Assembly (NCBI GenBank): GCA_902496665.1
Contig: CABVBU010000006.1
Coordinates: forward strand, 1 to 64,000
Origin: an uncultured Clostridium sp.
GTDB lineage: Bacteria; Bacillota; Clostridia; Lachnospirales; Lachnospiraceae
Direction: 5' to 3'
DNA: 64,000 nt
Both the position numbers and the translations under genes were made by a program. Below, in pieces: positions 7,654-16,237 of this stretch (its first letter is position 1; each line of letters starts with the position of its first letter). Under the pieces are notes generated by a model, which saw only the letters and a program-made list of their open reading frames with translations, was not told the origin of the DNA and ran no database searches.

Positions 7654-9378
7654 TTACAATTCTTCCTGGCTCACGCCCTCCAGCACAATATGTCCGCCCG
7701 GAAGAAGCGCTCCGCCGCAGCCGTCCACACGCTTCGTGCCTGCCGCGTAGAACTCCCCATCCACATTCATGACACTATTGAGCATCGTGCTCATAGCCTG
7801 GTCTACCGGAACCGGGACGATCTTATGCCCCTTCTCTTCCAGAATCTTCCTTGTATCACCGGAAATTCCGTACTCCACTTCCAATCCCTGTGCCCTCGTC
7901 AGACAGTTGATATACGGCGCATTGACAAGCTGTTCCGGAGTCATATCGAAATCGATGGCATTGACGATGCCCTGAAGTGTGCCGGTGATGATTCTCGGTC
8001 CGCCGGCCGCTCCGATCGCAAGGAACGGCTTTCCGTCCTTAAATACCATACTCGGTGACATACTGGAGAGCGGTGTCTTTCCACCCTGGATTGCATTGGC
8101 GCTTCCGTAGGCAAGTCCCTGGCTCGTCATTGCTCCCACCGCCGCTGAGAAATCGGACATAGCGTTATTCAAAACAAATCCAAGTCCGTCAACAACGATG
8201 CCACATCCAAACCAGTCACGTACGGTCTGTGTCTGTGAGAACGCGTTTCCTTCCTTATCCATGACCGCAAAGTGGGATGTATTTCCCGGATACTGCTTCG
8301 CCTCGATACCATCGGCCGACGCGAATTCCCCGGCCTTCTCCCCTGCCAGCTCAAAACGCTCATGGGCAAATTTCTTGCTCGTCAGTCGGTCCACATCCAC
8401 ATCCACAAAATCCGGATCTCCGAGTGCCACACTACGATCCGCAAATCCAAGCTTCATGGACTCCGCCAGCGCATGAATGCTGGCCGCCGTGTTGTGTCCC
8501 ATAGAACGGATATCATAATTTTCCAGAATATTGAGCATTTCCACTAACGCACAGCCGCCGCTCGGCGGTGCGAACGCTGTGACTTCATATCCGCGGTAAG
8601 TGGTCTTCACTGGTGTGCGGAATTTCGGCTCATATGTCTCCATGTCAGAGAGTTCAAAGCAGCCGCCGCGCTCGTTGATCAAATCCACGATCTTCTTTGC
8701 GACCTCTCCTTTATAGAAATAGTCCACACCATGCTCGGCAATGTTCTCCAGAAGCTTTGCAATCTCCGGATTCTTCTGGATCTCACCGAATTTATAGAAG
8801 CCTCCGTTCTCCTTCAGATATAACTTTCTGAACGACTCAGAAAGGCGCATCTTCCGCTCAACAGAGTTGTCATACATAGTGAGCGCACCTGTATAGCTTG
8901 TTCCGAATCCGTCTCTCGCGCACCGGATCGCCGGAACCGCAACTTCTTTCAGTGTCATGGTTCCATACTTCTTGAGGACGATGTCCATAGTCTTTAAGAG
9001 TCCCGGAAGTGCCACGGACTGTCCGCCCAAATCCTTCCACTCATCCTGTACTTCTCCATCTTTGATAAAAAGGTCTGCCGTCGCCTTCGCCGGAGCGATT
9101 CCACGCCCGTCAATGCCCTCGGTCTTTCCCGTCTTTGCGTCGTAAAGTAAGGAGAAACAGCCACCGCCAATACCGGAATGGTGCGGTTCCACAACGGACA
9201 ATGTCAGGGATACAGCCACCGCTGCGTCGAAGGCATTTCCACCCTTATTTAAGATCTCGAGCCCAGCTCTTGTTGCATAGACATTGTTGCAACTGACTGC
9301 GCCCATACTTCCGTGAGCCACTGGTTTTCCCCAGTAGGACGGCCACATATAGATCTGTTTTTTCATATTCTGTGCCAT
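7654..9378 (-). CDS. ggt: Gamma-glutamyltransferase
   Basis: Ntn-hydrolase that removes or transfers the gamma-glutamyl group of glutathione and related peptides; made as one chain and cut autocatalytically. About 574 residues. The processing site is in the motif PGNTSHFAVMD: Thr near residue 367 would become the nucleophile and N-terminus of the small subunit. The GGPRIITGTLQ loop near the active site is present. Unlike E. coli or Bacillus Ggt it has no signal peptide, so it should act in the cytoplasm. ATG 9378 has AAGGAAG 10 nt upstream; GTG 9387 is too close to that site. It follows the symporter gene by 19 nt in one operon, suggesting that an imported gamma-glutamyl compound is hydrolysed inside the cell (inference). 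Confidence 0.93.
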   Translation of the reverse strand: MAQNMKKQIYMWPSYWGKPVAHGSMGAVSCNNVYATRAGLEILNKGGNAFDAAVAVSLTLSVVEPHHSGIGGGCFSLLYDAKTGKTEGIDGRGIAPAKATADLFIKDGEVQDEWKDLGGQSVALPGLLKTMDIVLKKYGTMTLKEVAVPAIRCARDGFGTSYTGALTMYDNSVERKMRLSESFRKLYLKENGGFYKFGEIQKNPEIAKLLENIAEHGVDYFYKGEVAKKIVDLINERGGCFELSDMETYEPKFRTPVKTTYRGYEVTAFAPPSGGCALVEMLNILENYDIRSMGHNTAASIHALAESMKLGFADRSVALGDPDFVDVDVDRLTSKKFAHERFELAGEKAGEFASADGIEAKQYPGNTSHFAVMDKEGNAFSQTQTVRDWFGCGIVVDGLGFVLNNAMSDFSAAVGAMTSQGLAYGSANAIQGGKTPLSSMSPSMVFKDGKPFLAIGAAGGPRIITGTLQGIVNAIDFDMTPEQLVNAPYINCLTRAQGLEVEYGISGDTRKILEEKGHKIVPVPVDQAMSTMLNSVMNVDGEFYAAGTKRVDGCGGALLPGGHIVLEGVSQEEL

Positions 9379-9397
9379 ATTTATCACGCTTCCTTTA

Positions 9398-10768
9398 TCA
9401 TGCCTTTTCCTTATATGTCATAAGAGAAACTGCGATACCAACACCGTATGTAACGATAACAACTGGATATACTGCCTCAACAATATCGGTAAGTCCAAGG
9501 AGCATCCAGGCAACGCCTGTGATCATACCTGTCAACATACTCCAGAATGCGCCCTGTTTTGTTGTCTTCTTCCACATAAGACCTGCAAGAATAGAGAAGC
9601 TTACCGGAGCCGCTGCCACATGCTGTAAGGTTAAGAACAGGTTCGTTAAGGAACTGCTCGGGATCAGGAAGGCTGGAATCAAAGTAAGGTATGCGAATAT
9701 GAATGTGATGGTCTTGGAGAGTTTCAAGACCTTCGCATCATCGACATCCGGATTGATCTCAGTCTTATAAACGTTTGTAATGATCGTTCCTGTCGCCAGC
9801 ATCATGGTCGCCATTGTTGCCGCGATGATCATGGTTGCGAACGCAAAAATGATACCTGCGAATACCGGGCTGCTGAATGTCTTGATCGCATATGCAAATG
9901 CGGTAGAGCCGTCGCCGAGGTCTGCACCGCTCGCTTTAGAAAGCATACCACAAGTTGCGGTAAAGAAACAGATAGGAGCTGCAATTACATAACCAAGAAT
10001 AGAACCGACTCTTGCTGCCTCCGGGCTCTTAGCGGAAAGAAGTGGCTGAAGAACGGCCTGCATAACTGCGGTACTGATGCAGCCGCCGACGATCCACGCG
10101 ATGATTCGCTGTGTCGGCATATTGCCCATAGAATCATATTTTTCCGGAAGGGAGCTTAAAAGTCCGCTGAATCCGCCGAATTTCGGAAGTGTTGTGAACA
10201 CGAAGCAAATCAGGAGCACGTAGATACCGATGCAAACAACACGTCCAACAGCGGATGCACCTTTCATACCAGAAAAACTTGTGTAGATAACTGCGATCGT
10301 AACACCGATGAACATTGCAACCATGAGGTTCAGCCCCGGAAGTACGATCTGGATGATACTAGATACTGTCTTTAACTGGATCGGGATATAGAGGAAACCA
10401 TATACGATCCATGCATAAGAATAAAGTCTTGTTGTTCTGACATCGTATTTCGTCTGGAGGTAGACCGGTACAGATTCGCCAGGCATCCTCTCACGGATGA
10501 TCTTTGCGAACACCGCAAGGGCAATGAAATAGAATGAACCTGCGATAGAATACCACGCACCGGAAATGCCAAGGTTATATCCGTTCTGGGCCGCGCCTAC
10601 GACCGCCATGCCGCCGATCTGCCACGCCGCGAAAACGCAGCCGAGGGACAGAGCGCCCATGGTCTTATCGCCGCCGGACCACTGGTTCGCTGACTTAATT
10701 TTTGTTCCGGCATACACGCCTATGCCGATAATCAAACAGAATGTAATGATCCAAACCGCTACTAACAT
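9398..10768 (-). CDS. Sodium:solute symporter (SSS family)
   Basis: 456-residue membrane protein with about 13 hydrophobic helices in the order usual for the SSS/LeuT-fold family. It starts MLVAVWIITFCLIIGIGVYAG and has the conserved TM1 Gly-rich region followed by GGDKTMGALSLGCVFAAWQIGG. It has AGGAGG before the ATG. It forms an operon with ggt and is divergent from the GntR gene at 11188. Substrate unknown; a gamma-glutamyl peptide or amino acid would fit the operon. The transcript seems to have a leader with a short translated ORF (10871-10939). Confidence 0.88.
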   Translation of the reverse strand: MLVAVWIITFCLIIGIGVYAGTKIKSANQWSGGDKTMGALSLGCVFAAWQIGGMAVVGAAQNGYNLGISGAWYSIAGSFYFIALAVFAKIIRERMPGESVPVYLQTKYDVRTTRLYSYAWIVYGFLYIPIQLKTVSSIIQIVLPGLNLMVAMFIGVTIAVIYTSFSGMKGASAVGRVVCIGIYVLLICFVFTTLPKFGGFSGLLSSLPEKYDSMGNMPTQRIIAWIVGGCISTAVMQAVLQPLLSAKSPEAARVGSILGYVIAAPICFFTATCGMLSKASGADLGDGSTAFAYAIKTFSSPVFAGIIFAFATMIIAATMATMMLATGTIITNVYKTEINPDVDDAKVLKLSKTITFIFAYLTLIPAFLIPSSSLTNLFLTLQHVAAAPVSFSILAGLMWKKTTKQGAFWSMLTGMITGVAWMLLGLTDIVEAVYPVVIVTYGVGIAVSLMTYKEKA

Positions 10769-10795
10769 ACATATTCCTCCTGTTAAAAACCGATT

Positions 10796-10823
10796 CCAGA
10801 TGGCACCTGGATCATGACTCCGC
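10796..10823 (-). terminator. Weak hairpin in the symporter leader
   Basis: Minus strand GATCCAG...CTGGAATC followed by GGTTTTT, just before the AGGAGG of the symporter gene. The stem is short with a one-base bulge, so it is only a candidate attenuator. Confidence 0.4.
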
Positions 10824-10870
10824 GTCCGACCCGCTACCAGAAAACCACTCTGGAGATCAGCCAGCTGATT

Positions 10871-10939
10871 TCAGCCTTTGTGCTCCATGTTGTCAACAGT
10901 TTCATGATTACTTTCTACCGGATATGATCCTATGCCCAT
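10871..10939 (-). CDS. Short upstream ORF in symporter leader (22 aa)
   Basis: ATG 10939 has a near-perfect AAGGAGG 6 nt upstream and opens a 22-codon ORF (MGIGSYPVESNHETVDN...) ending 102 nt before the symporter gene. A second frame starting inside it encodes MKLLTTWSTKAEISWLIS... (23 residues, hydrophobic end). I do not recognise either peptide. The strong ribosome site is the main support for translation; either a leader peptide or a small membrane partner of the symporter is possible. Confidence 0.4.
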   Translation of the reverse strand: MGIGSYPVESNHETVDNMEHKG

Positions 10940-11065
10940 TTTCTGCCTCCTTATCAGAAATATATTACACATTACATATCTATGACCAAATAATACAAAT
11001 ATTTTTTCGAAATGTCAATAGGCAGAACCAAACTGGTTGATTTCCCTGTGAATTCCTTATATACT

Positions 11066-11082
11066 TAATAAGGGGCTTATTA
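11066..11082. promoter_or_regulatory. Palindrome, candidate GntR operator
   Basis: TAATAAG-GGG-CTTATTA, perfect 7-bp arms, in the divergent region between the symporter-ggt operon and its GntR-family regulator. No other strong structure is seen in 10953-11187. Confidence 0.5.
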
Positions 11083-11187
11083 TTTTCGACAAAATATATA
11101 ATATGCGATTAAAATACAGAACATTCTTTTGTGAGCCCGGATGAACCGTCAGGAGCACATTTTCTGCCATTAGGGGAGGTATCTTTT

Positions 11188-11886
11188 ATGGGTGAAAATC
11201 AGTCCGGCCTTTTAGGCGCCGGAAAAGTACATACAGCAACTTACAAAAACCAGGCATATGACCTGATCAAGGACGCGATCCTCTACAACCGGTTCCGCGT
11301 TGACGCGATTTACTCCCAGGAGGCGATCTGTAATGAACTTGGGATCAGCCGCACGCCGGTCCGCGAGGCACTGTTGGAACTTCAGAAAGAGGGATATGTG
11401 AGTTTCTCCCGTGGAAAAGGCGTAAAAGTTGTCCCAGTGACGGAACAGGATGCGGGAGATATCCTGGAAGCCAGGATCTTTCTGGAATCCCACAACGCGA
11501 AACTTGCAGCGGAACGCGGAACTCCTGAGGAAAAGCAGGCCATTATGGGCTGTCTGAAGGAATTGGAAGAGAATCTCTCGACTCTGGACAGCCGTCTGCT
11601 CTACCGCATCGACCATCAGTTCCACCGTCTGGTCGCTGACGCATCCCACAACGGATGGTTTTCCCGCCAGACAAGCCTAATCCTGGACCATTATCTGCGG
11701 TTTGAGGTCAAATCCGTCTACAACAATTCCATCGACGGCACACTTGTATACAAGGAGCATTTTGCCATCGGGGAGGAGATTCTGAACAGCCAGCCCGAGA
11801 AAGCCGCTCAGACCATGCAGCACCATCTGTCCAACTCCTATACCCGCACACTGGGCGGGATATGGAAGAATACACCGGAACGGTAG
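11188..11886 (+). CDS. GntR-family regulator, FCD type
   Basis: 232 residues from ATG 11188, which has GGGGAGG 8 nt upstream; a GTG at 11131 is an extension without support. The N-terminal winged helix includes YSQEAICNELGISRTPVREA (helix-turn-helix, about residues 41-60). The rest is an all-helical FCD ligand-binding domain of the FadR subfamily, with EARIFLE and the His pairs expected for metal or acid binding (DHQFHRLV). It probably controls the divergent symporter-ggt operon through the palindrome at 11066-11082. Confidence 0.9.
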   Translation: MGENQSGLLGAGKVHTATYKNQAYDLIKDAILYNRFRVDAIYSQEAICNELGISRTPVREALLELQKEGYVSFSRGKGVKVVPVTEQDAGDILEARIFLESHNAKLAAERGTPEEKQAIMGCLKELEENLSTLDSRLLYRIDHQFHRLVADASHNGWFSRQTSLILDHYLRFEVKSVYNNSIDGTLVYKEHFAIGEEILNSQPEKAAQTMQHHLSNSYTRTLGGIWKNTPER

Positions 11887-11905
11887 GCGGTATTCGCACA
11901 AAATA

Positions 11906-11942
11906 GGCACCGCCAGGTCTTAAGGAAAGGACCGGCGGTGCC
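11906..11942. terminator. Hairpin after the GntR gene
   Basis: GGCACCGCCAGGTC pairs with GACC-GGCGGTGCC (13 bp). It resembles the 7525-7560 hairpin in sequence. The T run is poor on both strands (TATTTTG on the minus side), so termination efficiency is uncertain. Confidence 0.55.
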
Positions 11943-11964
11943 GCGGATAAAAGGCTGGAGGTAG

Positions 11965-12135
11965 TCAGCCGTTAGAATATTGACATACCATGATCTGGAT
12001 CTTATCAAGCATTCGCTTAAGATCCTCATTTTCTTTCTGAAGTCTGACGCAGCGTTCCCGGTACAGATCCCGCTGCATCTCTACTGAACAATTTTCCTTA
12101 TTGGTTTCAGCTGTGAATTTTTCTGTTTTTTTCAT
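11965..12135 (-). CDS. Small coiled-coil protein (56 aa)
   Basis: ATG 12135 has GGGGAG 7 nt upstream, so the protein is 56 residues rather than the longer version starting at 12162. It is charged, with two Cys residues and a heptad-like C-terminal half (LYRERCVRLQKENEDLKRML) predicting a coiled coil. No known family recognised. It lies 95 nt downstream of nhaC on the same strand and may be co-transcribed. Confidence 0.55.
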   Translation of the reverse strand: MKKTEKFTAETNKENCSVEMQRDLYRERCVRLQKENEDLKRMLDKIQIMVCQYSNG

Positions 12136-12229
12136 AACCGATCTCCCCTGACAGTCATTCACATTTTTAATATCTTATTTATCTCCATCTCCTGCTCTTT
12201 TTAATCAGAACAGGAAACCCAACACCCTG

Positions 12230-13540
12230 TCACACAGTCTTTCTGGCTCTCACAATAAGATGCCAGATCGGAAGCAGATACAGGAACACCGCCGCCGCGA
12301 TCGACACGAGCGGTGCCGACACGGACGCCAACGGAACCGCGCCTGCGATGGACCAGGGAATGAGAGGAGCCGTAACGATTACCGAGTTTTCCATATCGAT
12401 CGCAAACTTCTGCTGATCCGGCTCCAGATCCTTGCAGATCTGGTCCACCAGCATCGTCGCCAGTGTCTGGTTGCAGGCCACCATGCCCGCCACCAGGGAC
12501 GTCATAAGGATCGTACCAAATACGGTGATTTTTCTGCTCACCGCGCCCATCTTCGACTTTAAACCATTTAAAAGCCCGGTTCCCTCAAAGATACCCGAAT
12601 AGGAGGACGAAATCGTGATGATCAGCGCCACCCTGACCATGGACATGATCCCGCCGCCGTCGATCATGGACGAGATCGATGGATCCGGAGATTTATAGCC
12701 GTTGACCAGAATTCCAACGATCAGGGACAGATTCGTATGCTGCCAGAAAAGGCACACGCCGAGCGCCGTCACGATGCTTGCCAGCATCGCCATCCGCACC
12801 TGCACCCGGAAAAGCGATAATACCATGATCACCACCGCCGGAAGGATTGGGATCAATCCCAGACGGAATACGCCGGAAAAGCTCTCCGCCAACGACAGGT
12901 TTCCGGCTTCCGCCGCCGGAAATACGATTCCGCATGCACCGTAAAAGGCACAGGTTAAAATTAACGGCACGATGGCCATCTTCACCATCAGGCGGATATT
13001 GTCAAAAATATTCGTGTGGGTCAGCTCCGAGACCAGCAGTGCGCTGGTGGATACCGGCGAACACCGGTCCCCGAAAAACACGCCGGAGAGGATCGCGCCT
13101 CCCGCCAGGATCTCATTGCACCCCATCGCCTTCGCCATGGTCATACAGATCACGCCCATGGTTGCCGCCGTTCCAAATGCTGTTCCCGTAAGGACGGACA
13201 CCAGACAGTTTAAAAGGAATGCCATCAAAATCATCACCGACGGATTCATAAGTCCCGCACAGTAAGACACGATCGCCGGGATCGTTCCCGCCGCCCGCCA
13301 GAGCGCCGTCAGCATGCCAATGAGTAAAAATGTAATTAAAATATTTTTCGCCGTTCTGATTCCCTTCCAGGACATCGCAAAAATATCTCTGACCGTATAA
13401 CCACGGCTTAAGGTGTACGCGAAAAAGATCAGATATCCAAGGGCCAGCGCCGCCAGGATCGGGATCCCCGCAAGAATGCATCCGATCAGCGTCACCGCGA
13501 ACACGACCAGAACTGCCGTTTCACTGATGTGTACCTTCAT
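12230..13540 (-). CDS. nhaC: Na+/H+ antiporter, NhaC family
   Basis: About 436 residues with roughly 11 membrane helices. The NhaC signature is visible as GDRCSPVSTSALLVSELTHTN near the middle (about residues 155-175), and the second conserved helix contains VACNQTLATMLV. Family members exchange Na+ for H+, or malate/lactate in MleN types, at the membrane. The start at ATG 13540 (MKVHISETAV) has GGAAGAGG upstream; ATG 13618 adds a hydrophilic stretch without a ribosome site. Divergent from a LysR gene, which probably controls it. Confidence 0.88.
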   Translation of the reverse strand: MKVHISETAVLVVFAVTLIGCILAGIPILAALALGYLIFFAYTLSRGYTVRDIFAMSWKGIRTAKNILITFLLIGMLTALWRAAGTIPAIVSYCAGLMNPSVMILMAFLLNCLVSVLTGTAFGTAATMGVICMTMAKAMGCNEILAGGAILSGVFFGDRCSPVSTSALLVSELTHTNIFDNIRLMVKMAIVPLILTCAFYGACGIVFPAAEAGNLSLAESFSGVFRLGLIPILPAVVIMVLSLFRVQVRMAMLASIVTALGVCLFWQHTNLSLIVGILVNGYKSPDPSISSMIDGGGIMSMVRVALIITISSSYSGIFEGTGLLNGLKSKMGAVSRKITVFGTILMTSLVAGMVACNQTLATMLVDQICKDLEPDQQKFAIDMENSVIVTAPLIPWSIAGAVPLASVSAPLVSIAAAVFLYLLPIWHLIVRARKTV

Positions 13541-13659
13541 AATGTTTACCTCTTCCCTGTTTTCTTTCGTGAACCATTCCCTCAGATACCCATTCCCTGT
13601 CCAGATATCCTGATCCACCTTTATGGTTCCAGTATACGCCTGGATTTCTCACTTGTCTA

Positions 13660-13699
13660 ACTGTATTTTCTGATATATAATACAGTCAAAATACTGTAT
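13660..13699. promoter_or_regulatory. Inverted repeats, candidate LysR operator
   Basis: ACTGTATT (13660-13667) is mirrored by AATACAGT (13679-13686), and a third ATACTGTAT palindrome follows at about 13690-13698. The arrangement fits a LysR-type site between the divergent nhaC and LysR genes. Confidence 0.55.
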
Positions 13700-13840
13700 A
13701 TGAATTACAGCTTTCATTCTTTCACACGATTTTCCCAGTTCATTCTGGCTGCCCCATATCCTTTATGGCCAGCACAGCTGATCCGAGACTCTGCAGGACA
13801 CTTACAATTAAACTTTCTTTTTTATATTCAGGAGATTTAT

Positions 13841-14917
13841 ATGAACTTTCTTTCCATGGATTATTTTCTCATGACCGCCGAAAAACGCAGCTTCACAAAA
13901 GCCGCCGATGCTCTCCACATCACCCAGCAGACCCTGAGCACCCACATCGCCAATCTGGAACAGGAGCTGGACTGTAAGCTCTTTGTCCGCCATGTTCCCC
14001 TGGAACTCACCTATGCCGGCGAGATCTTCCGCCAGTACGCCGCAGACTTCCAGAAAAAATACCGGGCCATGCAGCATGAGTTCGCCGATCTGAATAAAAA
14101 CGATCAGGGGATCCTGCGGATCGGCATCTCCTTCACCCGCTGCCATGCCATCATGCCCGCGATCATCACGGAATACCAGCGCCGCTACCCGCATATGGAG
14201 ATCCAGGTCATCGAGAACGCAAACTCTGGTCTGCAGAAAGACCTGATGGAACATAAGATCGATCTCGCCATCGCGAAGTTCCCGGATTTTCTGCCGGGGA
14301 TCACTCTGAGCGATTTCTATGAGGAGGAGGTCGTTCTTCTGCTTGCCGATTCTCTGTTTCATGAGGTCATTTCCGATGCTACCCCAGCAGATGCCCTATT
14401 TTTACATCTTCCAAAGACTATCTGCGGCTCTGGCTCTGATTTCACCCATGACACCGCTGGCCCTGTTTCCTTTTCTGTCCAAAATCTTGAAGCTCCGACA
14501 GATTCCCAGCCGGAACCGTTAATGTTAAGAAGCCCGGAAGACTTCTCGATCTTCGAACACTGCCCATTCCTTCTAAACTACGCTACCGACATCGCCGGTC
14601 AGCTCGGAAGACACTTCATCACCATGGGCAATTTCAAACCAATCGTAAAGACCCAGTCCGACAACATGGGAATGCTTCTGGAACTCTGTGCCGCCGGAAA
14701 AGGTGCCTGCATCTCCCCGCTAAACCTTGCCTTAAGTTCCCTCTCCTCCGATCAGCGAAAAAAAATGCGGATCATCCACCTCGGACAATCCGCAAAATAT
14801 AAGATCCGCTTCGGCTGTCTCGAACAGCCATACCAGTGGAAAGCGATCCGGAACTTTATGGATGCCGCAAACGCTGCACTTGCACTTCCCCTATCTGAAC
14901 ACGATCGATCGGTCTGA
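13841..14917 (+). CDS. LysR-type regulator
   Basis: 358 residues from ATG 13841 (CAGGAG upstream); ATG 13700 would add 47 unlike residues. N-terminal winged helix: MDYFLMTAEKRSFTKAADALHITQQTLSTHI (broken here into the usual HTH at about residues 18-37), followed by a type-2 periplasmic-binding-like effector domain. The protein is some 50 residues longer than typical LysR members because of an insertion near residues 180-220 (SDATPADALF...). Likely regulator of nhaC, which is divergent. Its stop codon abuts that of the convergent AEC gene within TGATCA. Confidence 0.9.
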   Translation: MNFLSMDYFLMTAEKRSFTKAADALHITQQTLSTHIANLEQELDCKLFVRHVPLELTYAGEIFRQYAADFQKKYRAMQHEFADLNKNDQGILRIGISFTRCHAIMPAIITEYQRRYPHMEIQVIENANSGLQKDLMEHKIDLAIAKFPDFLPGITLSDFYEEEVVLLLADSLFHEVISDATPADALFLHLPKTICGSGSDFTHDTAGPVSFSVQNLEAPTDSQPEPLMLRSPEDFSIFEHCPFLLNYATDIAGQLGRHFITMGNFKPIVKTQSDNMGMLLELCAAGKGACISPLNLALSSLSSDQRKKMRIIHLGQSAKYKIRFGCLEQPYQWKAIRNFMDAANAALALPLSEHDRSV

Positions 14918-15835
14918 TCACCCTGCCAGATAACACCAGACCGGCAGCGTCAGCATGGACATCAGCGTCGTCATAACCACGCATCTCGTTGCAAACAAGG
15001 CGTCACTGTCATATCTTGCCGCAAAAATCGCCGCCGTAGCTCCGGCAGGCATGCCGGTCATCAAAACGCTGATTCCCAGTGATGTGGCATCAAGTCCCAG
15101 TCCAAGTCCAACGGCCAGAGCTGCTGCCGGAAGAATGATCAAACGGAACACCGAAAACAGCGCCGTGTCCTTATTAAAGATCGTTGTAATCTTTACATCC
15201 GCCAGAATCGTTCCCACGATCAGCATCGTGAGGGCGCTGTTACAATTCCCAAGATACTTCACCGTCGCCGTGATGACGGATGGAAGCTTCACCTGAGTCA
15301 CCATGCAGATAAGACCCAGGTAGATCGCCACCAGGCACGGATGTGTCAGCACGTTCTTCGCGACCTTCTTCTTATCCACCTTCTCATCCGCCACAAAATA
15401 AGTTGTTCCCACAGACCACATGATGATACGCATAGGGATCAGGAAAATTGAAGTATACAAAACTCCGATCTCATTATAGATCGCCTCTGCGATCGGATTT
15501 CCGAGGAATCCGCTCATCGGAACAATCGTGCAGTACTGGAGGACTTTCCTTCTCTGCGGCGCATACCGGTTAAAGATAAACTTATTTAAAGTCAGGCATA
15601 CCGCCTGCATGATCACCGCCGCCAGTAAAAGCAGCGCACATGACCGGAATATCTCCATATTAAATTCGATCAGACACGACTTAAAAATATTACACGGGAT
15701 CACCACGTTGATGCAGAGATCCGTCAGACATTTCTTTCCGTTGGCGTCGATGATCCCCTTTTTCTTTAAGACTGCTCCGACAAGCATCAATGCAAACAAG
15801 GTTCCCTGAAGACTGAATAGATCGAGTAAATTCAT
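14918..15835 (-). CDS. AEC-family transporter
   Basis: 305-residue membrane protein of the auxin efflux carrier family with ten predicted helices in two repeats. Motifs: GFLGNPIAEAIY in the first half and GMPAGATAAIFAARYD in the second, both typical of bacterial AEC proteins that carry malate, malonate or amino acids. AGGAGG precedes the ATG. Monocistronic; a likely -10 TATGAT lies about 90 nt upstream. Substrate unknown. Confidence 0.87.
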   Translation of the reverse strand: MNLLDLFSLQGTLFALMLVGAVLKKKGIIDANGKKCLTDLCINVVIPCNIFKSCLIEFNMEIFRSCALLLLAAVIMQAVCLTLNKFIFNRYAPQRRKVLQYCTIVPMSGFLGNPIAEAIYNEIGVLYTSIFLIPMRIIMWSVGTTYFVADEKVDKKKVAKNVLTHPCLVAIYLGLICMVTQVKLPSVITATVKYLGNCNSALTMLIVGTILADVKITTIFNKDTALFSVFRLIILPAAALAVGLGLGLDATSLGISVLMTGMPAGATAAIFAARYDSDALFATRCVVMTTLMSMLTLPVWCYLAG

Positions 15836-16237
15836 AAACCTACCTCCTGCTGTCTCTTCTTAGATGTACATGAATTTCTGCAGTAACTATATCCGAAGCT
15901 ACCTGCTGCCTCTTTTTCTTAACTTTATCATAGCACTGCATCACTTCTTTGTATAACTGTTTTATTCGGTATGCCTAACAGTGATTTGTCTGTAATCTAT
16001 ATAACAAAACAGAATCCAATATCTCCTTCTCAGAGATATCAGATTCTGCCTTTTATTTCTAATCAGATCTCCCATTTATCTTTTTTGCTTCATCAATAAC
16101 CGACAAACGAAGGATAAACCAAGGACACCATAACGCAAAAATCCCCGCCCGGAAACCCGGACGGGGATTATCACCTGTTGTGGCACTACCAGCAGAATCA
16201 CTCTGCCTACTTTATATACATTTACAATTCACGCAAA
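15836..16237. other. Intergenic region AEC-etfA
   Basis: No gene seen. It contains the AEC promoter region (TTATAC-18-TATGAT on the minus strand at about 15915-15945), an imperfect hairpin AGAATC..ATATCTC/GAGATAT..GATTCT (about 16012-16050) and the etfA terminator. Confidence 0.6.
16137..16168 (-). terminator. Terminator of the bcd-etfBA transcript
   Basis: Minus strand ATCCCCGTCCGG-GTTT-CCGGGCGGGGAT followed by TTTT. Strong GC-rich stem about 70 nt after etfA. Confidence 0.88.

Noticed and set aside
13808..14362. 184-residue minus-strand ORF
   Set aside because: Lies fully inside the LysR gene in antisense; composition is that of a shadow frame and there is no ribosome site.
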